Source: Hawksworthiomyces lignivorus (Eukaryota; Ascomycota; Sordariomycetes; Ophiostomatales; Ophiostomataceae). Taken from it: 64,000 bases of DNA. Both the position numbers and the translations under genes were made by a program. Positions 33,690 to 44,438 of the stretch are shown in pieces. The notes below the pieces were generated by a model. The model had not been told where the DNA came from, ran no database searches, and saw only the letters and a list, made by a program, of their open reading frames with translations. Position 1 is the first letter of the stretch. Each line of letters starts with the position of its first letter. The stretch is taken from the NCBI GenBank assembly GCA_002917075.1, contig NTMA01000041.1:124001-188000 (forward strand), read 5' to 3'.

Positions 33690-34259
33690 CGTGCAAAGAA
33701 GATAATACTACTCCTCACCAGAATAAAATGTAGCTCATTGTGTTTTCGGTTTTGCCTTCTGCAACTACGGCCCCACAGTCTTAAACGCCTACAGTCTTCC
33801 GCGCATCTCCTTTTCCTCTCTGCTTTACCTGTTAGCCTATTACTCTTCAGCTACACAAAAAAAAAAAAAAAAAAAAAAAAGGAAAAGAAAAAAGAAATAG
33901 TGTTCGACGAACGGCAATAAGTACGTTTTGCTCTGAAAGTCGCCTTGTATTTAACAATTATATCGTCTATTACCTCTGTGCCAACAGCATTCCCCCACCC
34001 AATCTACAGGGGCAGAGGAGCTCCGAATTACAAATTTCTAGGGCCAAGAGTACCCCGTGCGGGGTTGGCACTCCACTAGACGATTTCTGTCTCTAGCCCC
34101 AACACCGCAGCCTCGGGGAGCTGTGCCTCCGCTGAAGTTTGGGGTGCGTTCGGGTTGTAAAGTTTCCCGATTTCCCTCTTTCTCTTGCGAATTTCGGTCA
34201 TATCTAGAACTTCGAACTGCCAGCTTTCAATTACAATCATTTTTTCTGGATTGGTACCC
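33690..34259. promoter_or_regulatory. Divergent promoter region between methyltransferase and bZIP genes
   Basis: 570 bases between diverging start codons. It contains an A24 tract (33857-33880), which as a stiff poly(dA:dT) element could exclude nucleosomes. The in-frame extension upstream of the bZIP ATG has no ATG, so 34260 is the start. Confidence 0.55.
33857..33880 (+). repeat. Poly(A) tract, 24 bases
   Basis: Uninterrupted A24 roughly midway between two diverging start codons. Confidence 0.9.
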
Positions 34260-36231
34260 ATGGACTTACTGACCTCCTCCCATGGCTGGGGCGATGCTAG
34301 CAACGACCTCTTTGGTCCCGGTGACAGCATGTACGAGGACGCGGCACCACAAAAACAGCTAGAAAAGGAGGACAGCGATAAATCCGCCAAAAAGAGAGAG
34401 CGCAAGCGTTTGGTGGACCGCGTCGCGCAGAGAGAGCACAGAAAGCGACAAAAGCATTATGTAGAACAGCTTGAGGAGCAGCTCCGGCTTGTCAAAGAGG
34501 GCGGAGAGTCAGACATGGCACGGTTGGTAGCGGAGAATGCGCGGTTGAAAGAAGAGGTAAAAACATGTGATTGAGCATCGTCCAACAATTAAATGTTTGC
34601 GTGTCGCGAACGAAAGCTAATGTGGCCATCTTGCTGCGCGCCCAGTTGAAACAAGTGTATGGCCTCTGGGACCAGATGGAGCTGCTGGTGCGTCGCCAGT
34701 CGCTTCTAAGACAGCAGTCTGATATAAGAGAAACCCACGAGTCGAAAGACAAGGACCAACCCGCGAAGCACAATTCCCAAGAAACTCTCTGCGCCCAGGA
34801 CTTCACAACCGCTTCCGGCTCATCTTCAGAACATGAGCTTCTGCAAGGGACAGAGAGCAAGAAATATGGCGATACAGCTGTTCCTAGTGCTACTGCCGCG
34901 GCCCCTGATGAAAAAGCTGACAAACAAGTACCAAATGATGATGCTTCTCTCCAAATCGATCCGGCAACCATAGATCCGAGACTAGGCGTTACTCTTGGAG
35001 CCACGATGATACCCGATGACTTGGCAGATGTCAATTCCAGAGCACAGAGCGTTCAATCGTCAAGACCGATGCCTACGGCTGGCATCACGACAATGTCAAA
35101 TCGCACGCTGGAACCTAAGAATACTATCATCAGTATTCGGCGTGATCCCTACTTACAGTATCAGCATAGTCCTGGACGAGGGCACTCTCCCAGCTTCAGT
35201 ACCGTTCCAGCGGACTCTTCTTTTTCACACGGCCATCGCGGTTCTACGGCAAAAGACGCCACAGAAAACATGGATGATCTGAGGGATACGCAATACGTAT
35301 GGTCGCTCGGAGACCAATTCCACTCACCGCAATCCTTCACGCTCTCTCAGGGCAATGTGGCCTTTACGAATCCAACAAGAATTCCAGGAGACATGTTCAC
35401 GTCCACATCCAACCAACCCATCACGGATTTATTTGGATTTCTGGGCAGCCCAGCGGGGCATCACTATCACATTTCAAGCCTGACTCTTTCTACTCCGTCA
35501 ATGAACAAATCCCAAATACTACCAATGATTCGCATGCCGCCATTGCCAAACGACATGCACATCCACAGCATATTGGACCGCGCACGCGCAAACGCGGACG
35601 ATATTTGTCCGCCCAACTTAATAGACTTCTTGTTCGACAACCCTAAAAATATCATCTCCCAAGAACTGAAGAAGCTCTTGGCACCAGTACAACGCATGCG
35701 CCGAACTTCGGAATTCCTAGCTACGTATTGGATCCTTTACCTACTTATAAGAGTGCGCCCAGGCCGTCTCCCCTTTGACTAGATATTCACGTGAATATTT
35801 TTTACTGATACCAACGTTATAGTGGCAAGTGGTCCAGAGCCAAGAGGCATTTGAAAGCTTGCCGGCTTGGATGCGGCCAACTCATTTGCAGCTGACGGTG
35901 CTGCATCCTATCGCAGCAGACCTTGTCGTATGGTAAGCTAGCATCTTTTTTCCATGGCCAGCTGGCAAGATCTTTCGCTAAATTTAGGTACAGGCCGGAA
36001 GTTCGTGAGTGGTTGATCCATATGTCACTGTCTGATGACCACAGTCTATTTCAAGTGTCACTCGATATCATCGAAAACCTCACTGTAGACGTCCAGGCTA
36101 CTGATCACGAGCTTTTGAATAACCCAAAGAAGCTAGAGGCCGCTATATTGGACTTGAGAAACTGGAAACTAGAACAAACTTTTTTTGATAGATATCCACA
36201 GCTTAAAACCACAACAATAGGAGTCTGCTAG
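34260..36231 (+). CDS. bZIP transcription factor with C-terminal DUF3425 domain
   Basis: Four exons, 34260-34556, 34646-35752, 35823-35932 and 35988-36231, give 585 residues. Basic region and zipper at about residues 44-110: KKRERKRLVDRVAQREHRKR, then YVEQLEEQL and, across the first splice, NARLKEELKQVYGLWDQ. In the consensus NRxAQRxxR signature the normally invariant Asn is Asp here (residue 53). The C-terminal domain contains ATYWILYLLIRWQVV, SLPAWMRPTHLQLTVLHPI and WYRPEVREWLI, typical of DUF3425 proteins; two splices are needed to assemble it. Middle part Ser/Pro/Gln-rich. Family members are nuclear regulators, often beside metabolic clusters. Likely one of two regulators of the neighbouring genes (inference from position). 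Confidence 0.87.
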
Positions 36232-36825
36232 CGGACTCCAATATATTGCGTTTTGCATGGAAAATGCTTACTGGTCCGTACTTCAAATTGTAACGCCTGT
36301 CGGAGAATGAGTAGCAAACTCGAGTCAGAATTTGCCTCCTAGGATTGAAATGGCCCTTTGCTGAGAGATTTTGCATGAATATGTTCTACCAAAAGAAGAA
36401 TATTTGTCTCGCTTTATGAGTGAAAATCCGCTAATATCACTTTCTTATCTTCTGCCTCCCTTTTTCCCCACAACCAAACCCCGTTTCTCCACTAACTGTA
36501 GCTTGCTGACTCGCTTGGAAGTGTCAGTTGCGCGCCTAGAAGTTTAGCTTTCGCTCCAACCACGGCGGACGAGTGTGGAGGAGAATGCTTAGCTTTCCCC
36601 GCATCCAGACTCCAGCTCCAACTGCCCATGAAAACTACTGCCGTGATGGCAGGCAATTCCCCAGAATCTAAAACAAAAGGCTCCGGGGAAAGGGGGGGAG
36701 GAGGGTTCCAGTGGTCTATTATAATTAGTATCAGTTCCAGTTCTTGTTCTGCTGGGAAAGAGATGCATCACTCTTCGAAGGCATGAATCGATACTCCCAC
36801 CGGCCTTCCCAGACCTTCACTTGAG
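36232..36825. promoter_or_regulatory. Intergenic region upstream of the MFS transporter
   Basis: 594 bases between two plus-strand genes, with CT-rich stretches near 36455-36500 and a G-rich run near 36692. It probably contains the transporter promoter. No gene supported. Confidence 0.5.
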
Positions 36826-38595
36826 ATGGCAGAAGAACCAAAGACCCAGCAAGTGGTCCAGCATGTCGAGCAGGAATTGGCGGAAGATGTCGCCCAGGCG
36901 GCCAGGCGGCAAGTTGAATTTGAGAAGAGCCTGTCCTTTTCCCAGTCGATCTGTATCTTCTGGCGTTGCACCCTCTGGATTCTCTACGGTCAGCTCGTGG
37001 TTTTCGGATACGGAATAGACGGCAACATTGCTGGGAGCTTGCTTGCTATTCCTCGATTTCGGTACGTTTTTATATATAGCGACATGAGAGTCCGAATTTG
37101 AGTATGCAAGCTAATACAATTCTGTTGTAGCGAGGACTACGGAGAGCTCTACGGCCAAGGCGCATCGGCCTCATATATCATCCCCGCGACGTGGCAGAGC
37201 CTCTACGGCGGTATCGCTCAGCTTGGTTCCGTCATCGGGGCTGCCTTTACCGGCTGGCTCGCTGACCGCATTGGACGCCGCTATACTAACCTTCTCTCGT
37301 GCGCCGTGTCCGTTGTCGGCGTTGGTCTTCAGTACATCTCGACCAGAAACGGGTCGTTGGGAGTTTTGACAGCGGGGAAGTTCATCAACGGAATACCGAT
37401 TGGCGCCTGGCTCGTTATCGGACCGCTGTATGCATCTGAAGTGGCACCGCTCAAGCTTCGCGGCTGGCTCACGTCGATGACCAATATCATCCAGTTCTCT
37501 GGTGTTCTGATGTTTACCGGAATCATGTATCAGCTGGGGCCACAGGATAGCCCGAACGCATACATCGTCCCCTTTGCGTGCCAGTGGGCCATCCCGAGTA
37601 TTACGCTCCTCACGGCCTGGGTTTGGCCCGAGTCGCCTGTCTGGTTGGTCCGCCAAGGGAATTTTGATGCTGCCAAGCGTTCCCTGCGGCGCCTGCACGG
37701 CACGGTTACGTCTTCCATCGACGCAAATGCCATCTTTGCCTCCATCTTGAAAACAGTGAGGGCGGAAGAAGAATACCAGGCGCAGACGGCATCTGTCACA
37801 TATGCCAACTGCTTTGCGCTGGCCGATCGACAGCGCACACTCATCTGCATGTTCGTCTACGCCTGCCAGTTCCTTTCGGGCCTCATCTTCGTGGTCGGGT
37901 ACCAGAGCTACTACTATCAGCTGGCGGGCTTCGACGCCCGCATGTCTTTTCTGCTCAGCATGCTCAACAACTGCAGCATGTTTGTTGCAAACATACTGTC
38001 CTGGCCGCTTCTCACGGTTGTGGGCCGCCGGCCGCTCATCGTCTGGGGTCAGCTCATTTGTGCCTGCACGCTCTTTGTCGTTGGAGGTGCGTCGTTGCCA
38101 GGACACCGCGAAACATATCTCGCTACCATATCATTCATGTTCGTCTGGGTGAGTTCGCAGCCCTAAGCACTTGGCTACCCCCTCTTTATTGCGTCTGCTA
38201 ATATGGGATCTCTTAAAACGCAGGGTTTCATCTACCAAATGTCACTCGGCGCGGTCGGATGGGCGGTCGTAGCAGAGATTCCTACGTGGCGTTTGCGGTC
38301 CCGCACGCAGGGCCTCGCCAACATTGTTCTGGGCGTAGTCCAGTGGTTGATCGGCTTTATCTTCCCCTACATGTTCAACCCGGATGCTGGAAATCTAGGC
38401 GGCAAGGTCGGGTTCATCTTCGGCGCCACGACGTTCATTGGCTTTCTCGGCTGCTGGCTCTGGCTTCCTGAGACCAAGGATCGCACAATAGCAGAGCTTG
38501 ATGAGCTTTACAGTGCCGGGATCAAGCCGCGGAATTTCCACAAGATCCAGCTTTCTGATAGTGATGATTCCGGGATACCTGCTAAGCTGGAGTGA
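36826..38595 (+). CDS. MFS sugar-porter family transporter (alpha-glucoside/MAL-like)
   Basis: Exons 36826-37061, 37131-38148 and 38224-38595 give 541 residues with about 12 hydrophobic segments. Signature motifs of the sugar porter family: GWLADRIGRR after TM2, PESPVWLVRQG before the central loop, VVGRRPL after TM8, and PETKDRTIAELDELY after TM12. The overall pattern, including the N-terminal FWRCTLWILYGQLVVFGYGI and GQGASASYIIPATWQSLYGG, resembles alpha-glucoside permeases. Plasma-membrane proton symport is assumed from the family. The true substrate is uncertain, because sugar-porter members in fungal clusters also move non-sugar compounds. First and second introns are 69 and 75 bases. A 23-base A run lies 53 bases after the stop. 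Confidence 0.88.
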
Positions 38596-39332
38596 CCAAA
38601 GGGAAATGTTTGTAAAGTTTGCCAATGAGTCAATCTATAGGAATTTGAAAAAAAAAAAAAAAAAAAAAAAGAGGCGGTGATGGCCTCTTAAAAATCCATT
38701 TAAGCAGAAGCGAATCATAGTAATTAATCGCGCCGTTCAACTCACATGTAAGCGAGTATCTTTAGTTTATAGCTCCTTAGTGCCAATTAGTTGGCCAAAC
38801 TGACTCTACCATTTGTTTCTTCAGTTTCCTCGTAGTATTTTATGTATGTTATTTGTATAGAGAGATGAACTTCGATATCCTTCTAAGCATGTAGTGTTGC
38901 CTTGAATGACATTCAGTTAGCATTTCTTCTCTTCACATAATCTACGCAGTAGTTGTCAGCGCACCTCGTCTCAACGCAGCTTGTCCTTGAGTAGTAATCA
39001 TTAGTGGTTAATGCCATCTAGCAAGACTCTGTCTGATCTAGTTGCCCGCTAAGTTAGCTAGTATTTACTACATTTAGAATAGTTGAGTATATTTCGGGTC
39101 TATTTTGAGCATTGCGGAAAACGCAAACTGACTCGCGATGTCGAGTAATAGTATGGGTCTCTTCGGACTGTTACCCCGGCCCGATGATCTGAGTTAACTT
39201 CCCCAGAATAACTGCTAAATGTCCTATAAGAATTGTCTGATCGAATAATGCCTATGTCTACATAGATTTTTTTCCAATGCAGAAATAATTGTTTGAATCT
39301 TTGCGGGTCTAATTCTTTCTTCCAACCTCATC
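38596..39332. other. AT-rich intergenic region upstream of the SDR gene
   Basis: 737 bases, AT-rich with many TAG/TTA triplets; begins with the transporter 3' UTR and an A23 tract at 38648-38670. No gene or intact mobile element seen. Confidence 0.5.
38648..38670 (+). repeat. Poly(A) tract, 23 bases
   Basis: A23 shortly after the transporter stop codon. Confidence 0.9.
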
Positions 39333-40280
39333 ATGTCTTACGCGAAATTGACCTCCTTACAGGGCCGTGTTGCTATTGTGACCGGTGCGGGAGGCGGCCT
39401 CGGTCGCGAATATGCACTGCTTTTGGCAAAATACGGTGCCAAAGTCGTAGTCAACGATTATGGTGGCTCTGTCAATGGTGTGAGGGGAACTTCTGACCGC
39501 GCTGCTGCGGTAGCGGAAGAAATCAAGGCTGTAGGCGGCGAGGCTGCGGTCAGCAGCCACGACGTGTCCGTGCAATCAGAGGTCCGCGAGCTTGTGGACG
39601 AGACCATTGCAAAATTCGGCACGGTCCACATCCTCGTGAACAACGCAGGCACCGCCGGCCAAGCAAGCTCACACGATAATGTCAACGTCGAGTCGTTCCG
39701 CCGCACGTGGGAGATTGCGGCGCTCGGCTCGATCATGCTCATCAGCGCAGTCTATCCGACCATGGAGAAGCAAGGCTACGGCCGCATCATCAACACATCG
39801 TCTGACAGCCTGTTTGGCATGGCCGCTGGAGGCGATGGCGGCTACGTGTCGGCCAAAGGCGCCGTCTTTGGACTAACACGTGAACTGGGCCGCTTCAGCA
39901 TCAAGCACGGTATCAAGATCAATGGTATCCTGCCCACAGCGGTGTCCAGGATGTCTGCTCTTTCTCCAGTGGTTAAGCGCATCACTGAACAATATTTCCA
40001 GACCCACCTCGTCGCGGACTTTGTCATTGTGCTGGCTAGCGAAGAGTGTCCCGTATCCGGAGAGCTGTTTAGTGTCGGTGGTGGGCGTGCGGCGAGGACA
40101 ACACTGGCTACAGTGTCTGGGCATGCACATGAAACTTCGCCTGAGGGATACCTGGCACACTTCGACGAAGTCTTTGGTACTACTGCTGATATATTTGTAC
40201 CAAAGGATTCTCTTGATCAAGTCTCGCATGCGATCAAACACGCCACCGGCGAGGACATTGGTGTAATTCCTCTTGAGTAG
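39333..40280 (+). CDS. Short-chain dehydrogenase/reductase, MFE-2 3-hydroxyacyl-CoA dehydrogenase-like
   Basis: Single exon, 315 residues. NAD(P)-binding TGAGGGLG at residues 17-24, NDYGG (acidic strand-2 end favouring NAD) at 41-45, NNAG at 103-106, catalytic Ser in NTSSDS (about 157) and YVSAK giving Tyr171 and Lys175. The start MSYAKLTSLQGRVAIVTGAG and the VVVNDYGG motif resemble the (3R)-hydroxyacyl-CoA dehydrogenase unit of peroxisomal multifunctional enzyme 2. Here it is a stand-alone domain without hydratase. The C-terminus ...IGVIPLE is not a PTS1 and I see no clear PTS2, so peroxisomal location is not supported by this sequence. It lies between a transporter and an acyl-CoA ligase, which suggests oxidation of a hydroxyacyl or alcohol intermediate. 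Confidence 0.87.
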   Translation: MSYAKLTSLQGRVAIVTGAGGGLGREYALLLAKYGAKVVVNDYGGSVNGVRGTSDRAAAVAEEIKAVGGEAAVSSHDVSVQSEVRELVDETIAKFGTVHILVNNAGTAGQASSHDNVNVESFRRTWEIAALGSIMLISAVYPTMEKQGYGRIINTSSDSLFGMAAGGDGGYVSAKGAVFGLTRELGRFSIKHGIKINGILPTAVSRMSALSPVVKRITEQYFQTHLVADFVIVLASEECPVSGELFSVGGGRAARTTLATVSGHAHETSPEGYLAHFDEVFGTTADIFVPKDSLDQVSHAIKHATGEDIGVIPLE

Positions 40281-41436
40281 GTAGCCCTAAAAATTTTAAA
40301 TACATATTTCTCAATTCAAATAATATTTCACAAAAGGAATGGATGGATTGCTTCTGATGTCGTGCAAGTTGAAATAAATAGCATCGAGCTGGACCTCCAC
40401 TAATTTATACGAGTTACCACAGATTATCAGAGAGCTAAATAGATGTCTCTGTAAAGCGCCATAGATTCTCCAATTGGTATTGTAAGTTTGTAAGAGTTGC
40501 GTGAATCTCTAGAAGTTGTCAGCTGCTTCTTGGATGATGCGAGTGGACACGCGCGCTCTCTGGCTGCAGAGTCCAATCTTAGATCTAGAATCTCAGTGCG
40601 ACAGGTGTGACACCGCTCCTAGTGTCGAGGACAAACCAGGAGGACAAGAATAATACATTAGTATCAAGCTGCTCATACTACAGCGTATTACAATAAGCCT
40701 TATACCAGACTGTCAAGCGCCTAAGGAAGGACAACGACCATGTCCAACCTAGCTTCTGTCTCTAAATTGAAATGCAGGTTTGTTGATAACAATGTAGCTA
40801 TGTTGGTTAAATTTAAAAGAGGCTGGCACTACGTAGCCTTGGAAATGTAGAGAAAGCCGTCTGAATTTGAAATGGAATGTAAATTAATTTGACACAAAAC
40901 GAAGCGATGCATGCTTGCCGCTCCAAATTGTGGAGGCAACATATTATTATGACCGTCTGCTCACAGTCCAGGGTGATTCAGACTCGCCTAGACTTTAACT
41001 ACTACGGATAGCCCCCTCAACTGGTCTTCTCTTCTCTAATCTTTTGTAGGTCATGGGGAAGTTCGGCGAAAATCCGAACGAAGCCATACCGACTCAGGAA
41101 CCCCGAAGTCAGCGAGTGGAGCATGTCTGTGGAGACCCCGGATCCCTTCAACAGAGGTAGTGTCTTTTGAGCGAAGCCTGGATTTGAGGGGAAGCGGTTC
41201 CGTATTGAGCTATATACAGAATAATAATGTGCGCCCGAGGGCGGAAATGGGAAGCTAATAAAGGCCATCGGGAAGCATTTCCCACCACACCGAGGTATAA
41301 GCCCCCGATGTCCGGACCCCAGAATAAAATGGCAGCCGTCAACAACACGAGCAACGCATATCTTCAGGCGAGAAAAATTGCAAACAGCCTCCGGAAGCGT
41401 CATATAAACAATCCGTCACGGACATAAACTGTTGCT
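40281..41436. other. Intergenic region between SDR and acyl-CoA ligase genes
   Basis: 1.16 kb, AT-rich in its first 700 bases. The sequence TATAAA at 41403-41408 is about 30 bases before the ligase start codon. No gene supported; a 128-codon minus-strand frame at 41017-41403 overlaps the promoter and lacks recognisable motifs. Confidence 0.5.
41403..41408 (+). promoter_or_regulatory. Possible TATA box of the acyl-CoA ligase gene
   Basis: CATATAAACA context, with TATAAA starting 34 bases upstream of the ATG at 41437. If used, the 5' leader would be only a few bases to about 10, which is unusual; coincidence is possible. Confidence 0.35.
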
Positions 41437-43466
41437 ATGCCCTATCTCGGCCCTAAGCTTGATCCTGGTATGTTGGAACTCCATTGCCAGCAGGAAGAAC
41501 TAACTGTCAAACAGATCCCTGCTGCTAACAATCACCAAAGTTCCCGAGTCTCTCTCAGTGTGGACTTGGCTCTTCGACCGCACGAATAGTCGCAATGAGA
41601 AACTCATCTCCAAGAGCAGGCATGGATTCCACGACGCCAAAACGAACAGCTACATCTCCTTCCAAGAATTGGAACGGCAGGCAACCTATTGCGCCTCTGC
41701 CTTGAGCGAGCAGTATGGGCTGCAGCCGCAGCAGACGGTTGCCGTGCTGTCCCACAACTCCATAGCGTACACGGTGGCGGTTTTCGCAGCCGGCCGTCTG
41801 GGGGCTGTCGTGACTGCGCTGCCTTCCATGGCTATGGCCGATGACATTGCGCATTACCTCGAAGCATCAAGTGCTCGCATCGTCTTCTACGACAGCTCGA
41901 CTGCTCAAGAGGTTGCCAAGGCTTGGAAGGGACCCGGCGCTGCACCTTACGCGCTCTTCTCCCTCGATGCCGAAGCTGAGAATGAAGGCCAAAACACCAT
42001 CCAGAAGCTCGCTCGCGAAGGCCAAGCGCGGCATGCCCAAGTCCCGGCATGGACGATCCCTCACGGCCAATCCAACAAAGACATTTGCGCCTTTCTGGCT
42101 TTCAGCTCCGGGACTACCGGTAGACCCAAAGCAGTATGTGTCCTCGAAAATCGTGCAACGCTCAAATTATGTTCCTATCTAAATTGATTTCTGCCGAAAA
42201 CAGGTCATGATCTCCCACGCCAATATGATATCCCAATGCCTGCAGATGCGTGCTCTGATACCAGGCCAGCCAGGGACACTCCTTGGCATCCTTCCCTTTT
42301 ACCATAGTTAGTCATTTCTCTTATTACGCCCTAACTGTTCATGGCATAATGAAACGCATTAACTAACACCTATATTTGTTCTTTGTCAGTCACCGGACTC
42401 GTTCACTTATTACATCTTCCCATCTTGCTCGACCAAGAAATTGTTGTTGTGGCACAATTTACAATGGGCAGCATGCTGGACACCATTGTCAAGTACCGCT
42501 GCGCAGAGCTGTGGCTTGTACCACGTAAGTAACTACGATACGGAGAGTGATGTGATGCGTGCAATCCATTTTCACCTGCTGACCCCAACTAGCTTTGCTG
42601 ATTCGAATGGTGTCCGATGACCTGGTAAAGAAATACGACCTCTCGTGTATACGGCAGTTTAATACGGGTGCCGCCCCTTTGCCACCACAAGTTGTAGAAA
42701 AGTTGGCTAAGGCATACCCCGGGGTAGCTCTCCGGCAAGCCTGGGGTATGACCGAGAGTTGTAGTTGTTTGACTGTAACACCACCGGGGTTATCCACATA
42801 TGCCAACGCAACAAAGGTTGGCAAGCCAGTCGCAGGCACCGAATTAAAAATTATAAGCGTCGAAACCGGCAAGGAAGTCGAATTTGGTCAGGAAGGGGAG
42901 GTAAGAAATCTAGGGGCTTTTGGCCAATTCTTTCACATGTTGGTTTTAACTGACGCTAAACCTCATAGTTATGGGCGCGGGGCCCGCAAGTTACCATGGG
43001 ATACCTCAACAACAAAGAAGAGACAAGCAAGACGTTCGATGCAGAGGGGTTCCTACACACTGGAGATCTTGGAACGATCCACCCCGACGGCTTCGTTGTA
43101 ATCCACGATCGCATCAAGGAGATGATCAAGGTTCGCGGCCACGGCGTGGCCCCGGCAGAGCTGGAAGATGCCCTGCACGGCCACCACATGGTAGCCGACG
43201 TGGCTGTGATTGGCATTCCACACGACTACTCTGGTGAAGTCCCCAAAGCATACGTTGTTACCAAGCCAGGCGTGCCGCGCAGTCCAGAGACGGCTAATGA
43301 GCTGAAGGAGCACATTGAACGTCTGAAGGCGCGGTACATGCGTTTGGCAGGTGGTGTGGAATTCCTAGATGAGATACCCAAGAGCGCGGCTGGGAAAATC
43401 TTGCGCAAGGTGCTCAAAGCGCTCCATAAGGAAACGGCCTCAAAAGAGATCAAATCCAAGCTATAA
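41437..43466 (+). CDS. Acyl-CoA / 4-coumarate-CoA ligase-like AMP-forming enzyme with peroxisomal signal
   Basis: ATP-dependent activation of a carboxylic acid to its CoA thioester. Six exons (41437-41467, 41541-42133, 42204-42306, 42390-42524, 42593-42900, 42969-43466) join in phase to 555 residues. Motifs: AMP-binding loop FLAFSSGTTGRPKAV completed across the second splice, PFYHITGLVH across the third, WGMTES, HTGDLG, the hinge HDRIKEMIKVRGHGVAPAEL, and the catalytic lysine region GKILRKVLK. The last three residues are SKL, the classic PTS1, so import into peroxisomes is expected. The family covers 4-coumarate, medium-chain and other acid substrates; specificity cannot be read from sequence. 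The first intron ends in AAG preceded by a CTAAC branch site. Confidence 0.9.
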
Positions 43467-44438
43467 AACAAGAGCTGCGAGGAAGTGTACATAATTGGGC
43501 CTATCAACCAGAAGGATCACGATTTGGCTGGATATCTGTTGTGTGCGGCGGCGTGTGTGCAGACATCATCGCTGTCCTTTCAATAGAACTAGAAATTTTG
43601 CTGTAAGATGAAAGAATTACCGTACAATAACTAGGCTCGCGTCAATTCTTGCCTATAGTTTTCAAAAATGTGATTGTGTCGACAAGTTATTTAATAAGCT
43701 CAGCATTGCAGACCTTACGTCAGTTCACGAACTTCCAATTGTAAGTGATAGAAACGCGGGAGGAAAGGGAGGGAGCTACGATGTAAGTGTTTCTTGTCAA
43801 GAGTTCAATAAAACCCGATTTGTAACCAGCCAGTGATCGCAAGAGCCGTTGCCCATGGTGCAGACACAGATGGATGGCGATAAGAGGCACCTTCGGTGGA
43901 TCCACTGACACAACCTGTCGAGTAAGCTGAGTTGAAGACTGTCTGGTCAACAAAGGCGATTGGGCAAGAGAGACAACTGTGAAATACAGGTATGAAAGCT
44001 TGCCGGCCCGGTTTGTCCACAGCCTCATGTCCGTTTACTTCGAACGTAATTTTGGGGATGTTTGGATATGTCTGCTAGGCACAGTGGTTGGTACAGGTAT
44101 AAATCCTTACACGTTGAAAAGTAGAGTCCATTAAACAATCTAAAGAAATTGCATGATTAAATTTTGTGGCAAGGAAGGTTATACAAAACCAAGGAGCTTC
44201 AAGCATCTCGAATCCATAGTTTGGGATCTATTAGACTTCCTTCTTCATACATCACAGGTTGTGCGCAAATACAATCCAACTTTTGAGCTTGGCCAGACAA
44301 AGAGTGTATAAAGCATTCAAATATTGTAATATTATTGCACCGTCTACTAAATTTTCTAGCCCATCGTTATAGTACTGGTTGATAATTTATATAAAGAATT
44401 TTAACTATATATTGCCTTAGGTGTTCCACCTTATGAGC
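43467..44438. other. Convergent spacer between ligase and monooxygenase genes
   Basis: 972 AT-rich bases between converging stop codons; no gene or clear repeat recognised. Confidence 0.5.

Noticed and set aside
34185..34259. N-terminal extension of the bZIP protein
   Set aside because: The frame is open upstream but begins with TTG, not ATG; the first ATG is 34260.
38690..39330. AT-rich, TAG-rich stretch suggesting a RIP-mutated transposon
   Set aside because: No terminal repeats, no transposase or reverse-transcriptase remnants were recognisable; composition alone is not enough.
41017..41403. 128-codon minus-strand frame upstream of the CoA ligase
   Set aside because: Lies in the ligase promoter region; no motif, and composition is like the surrounding spacer.
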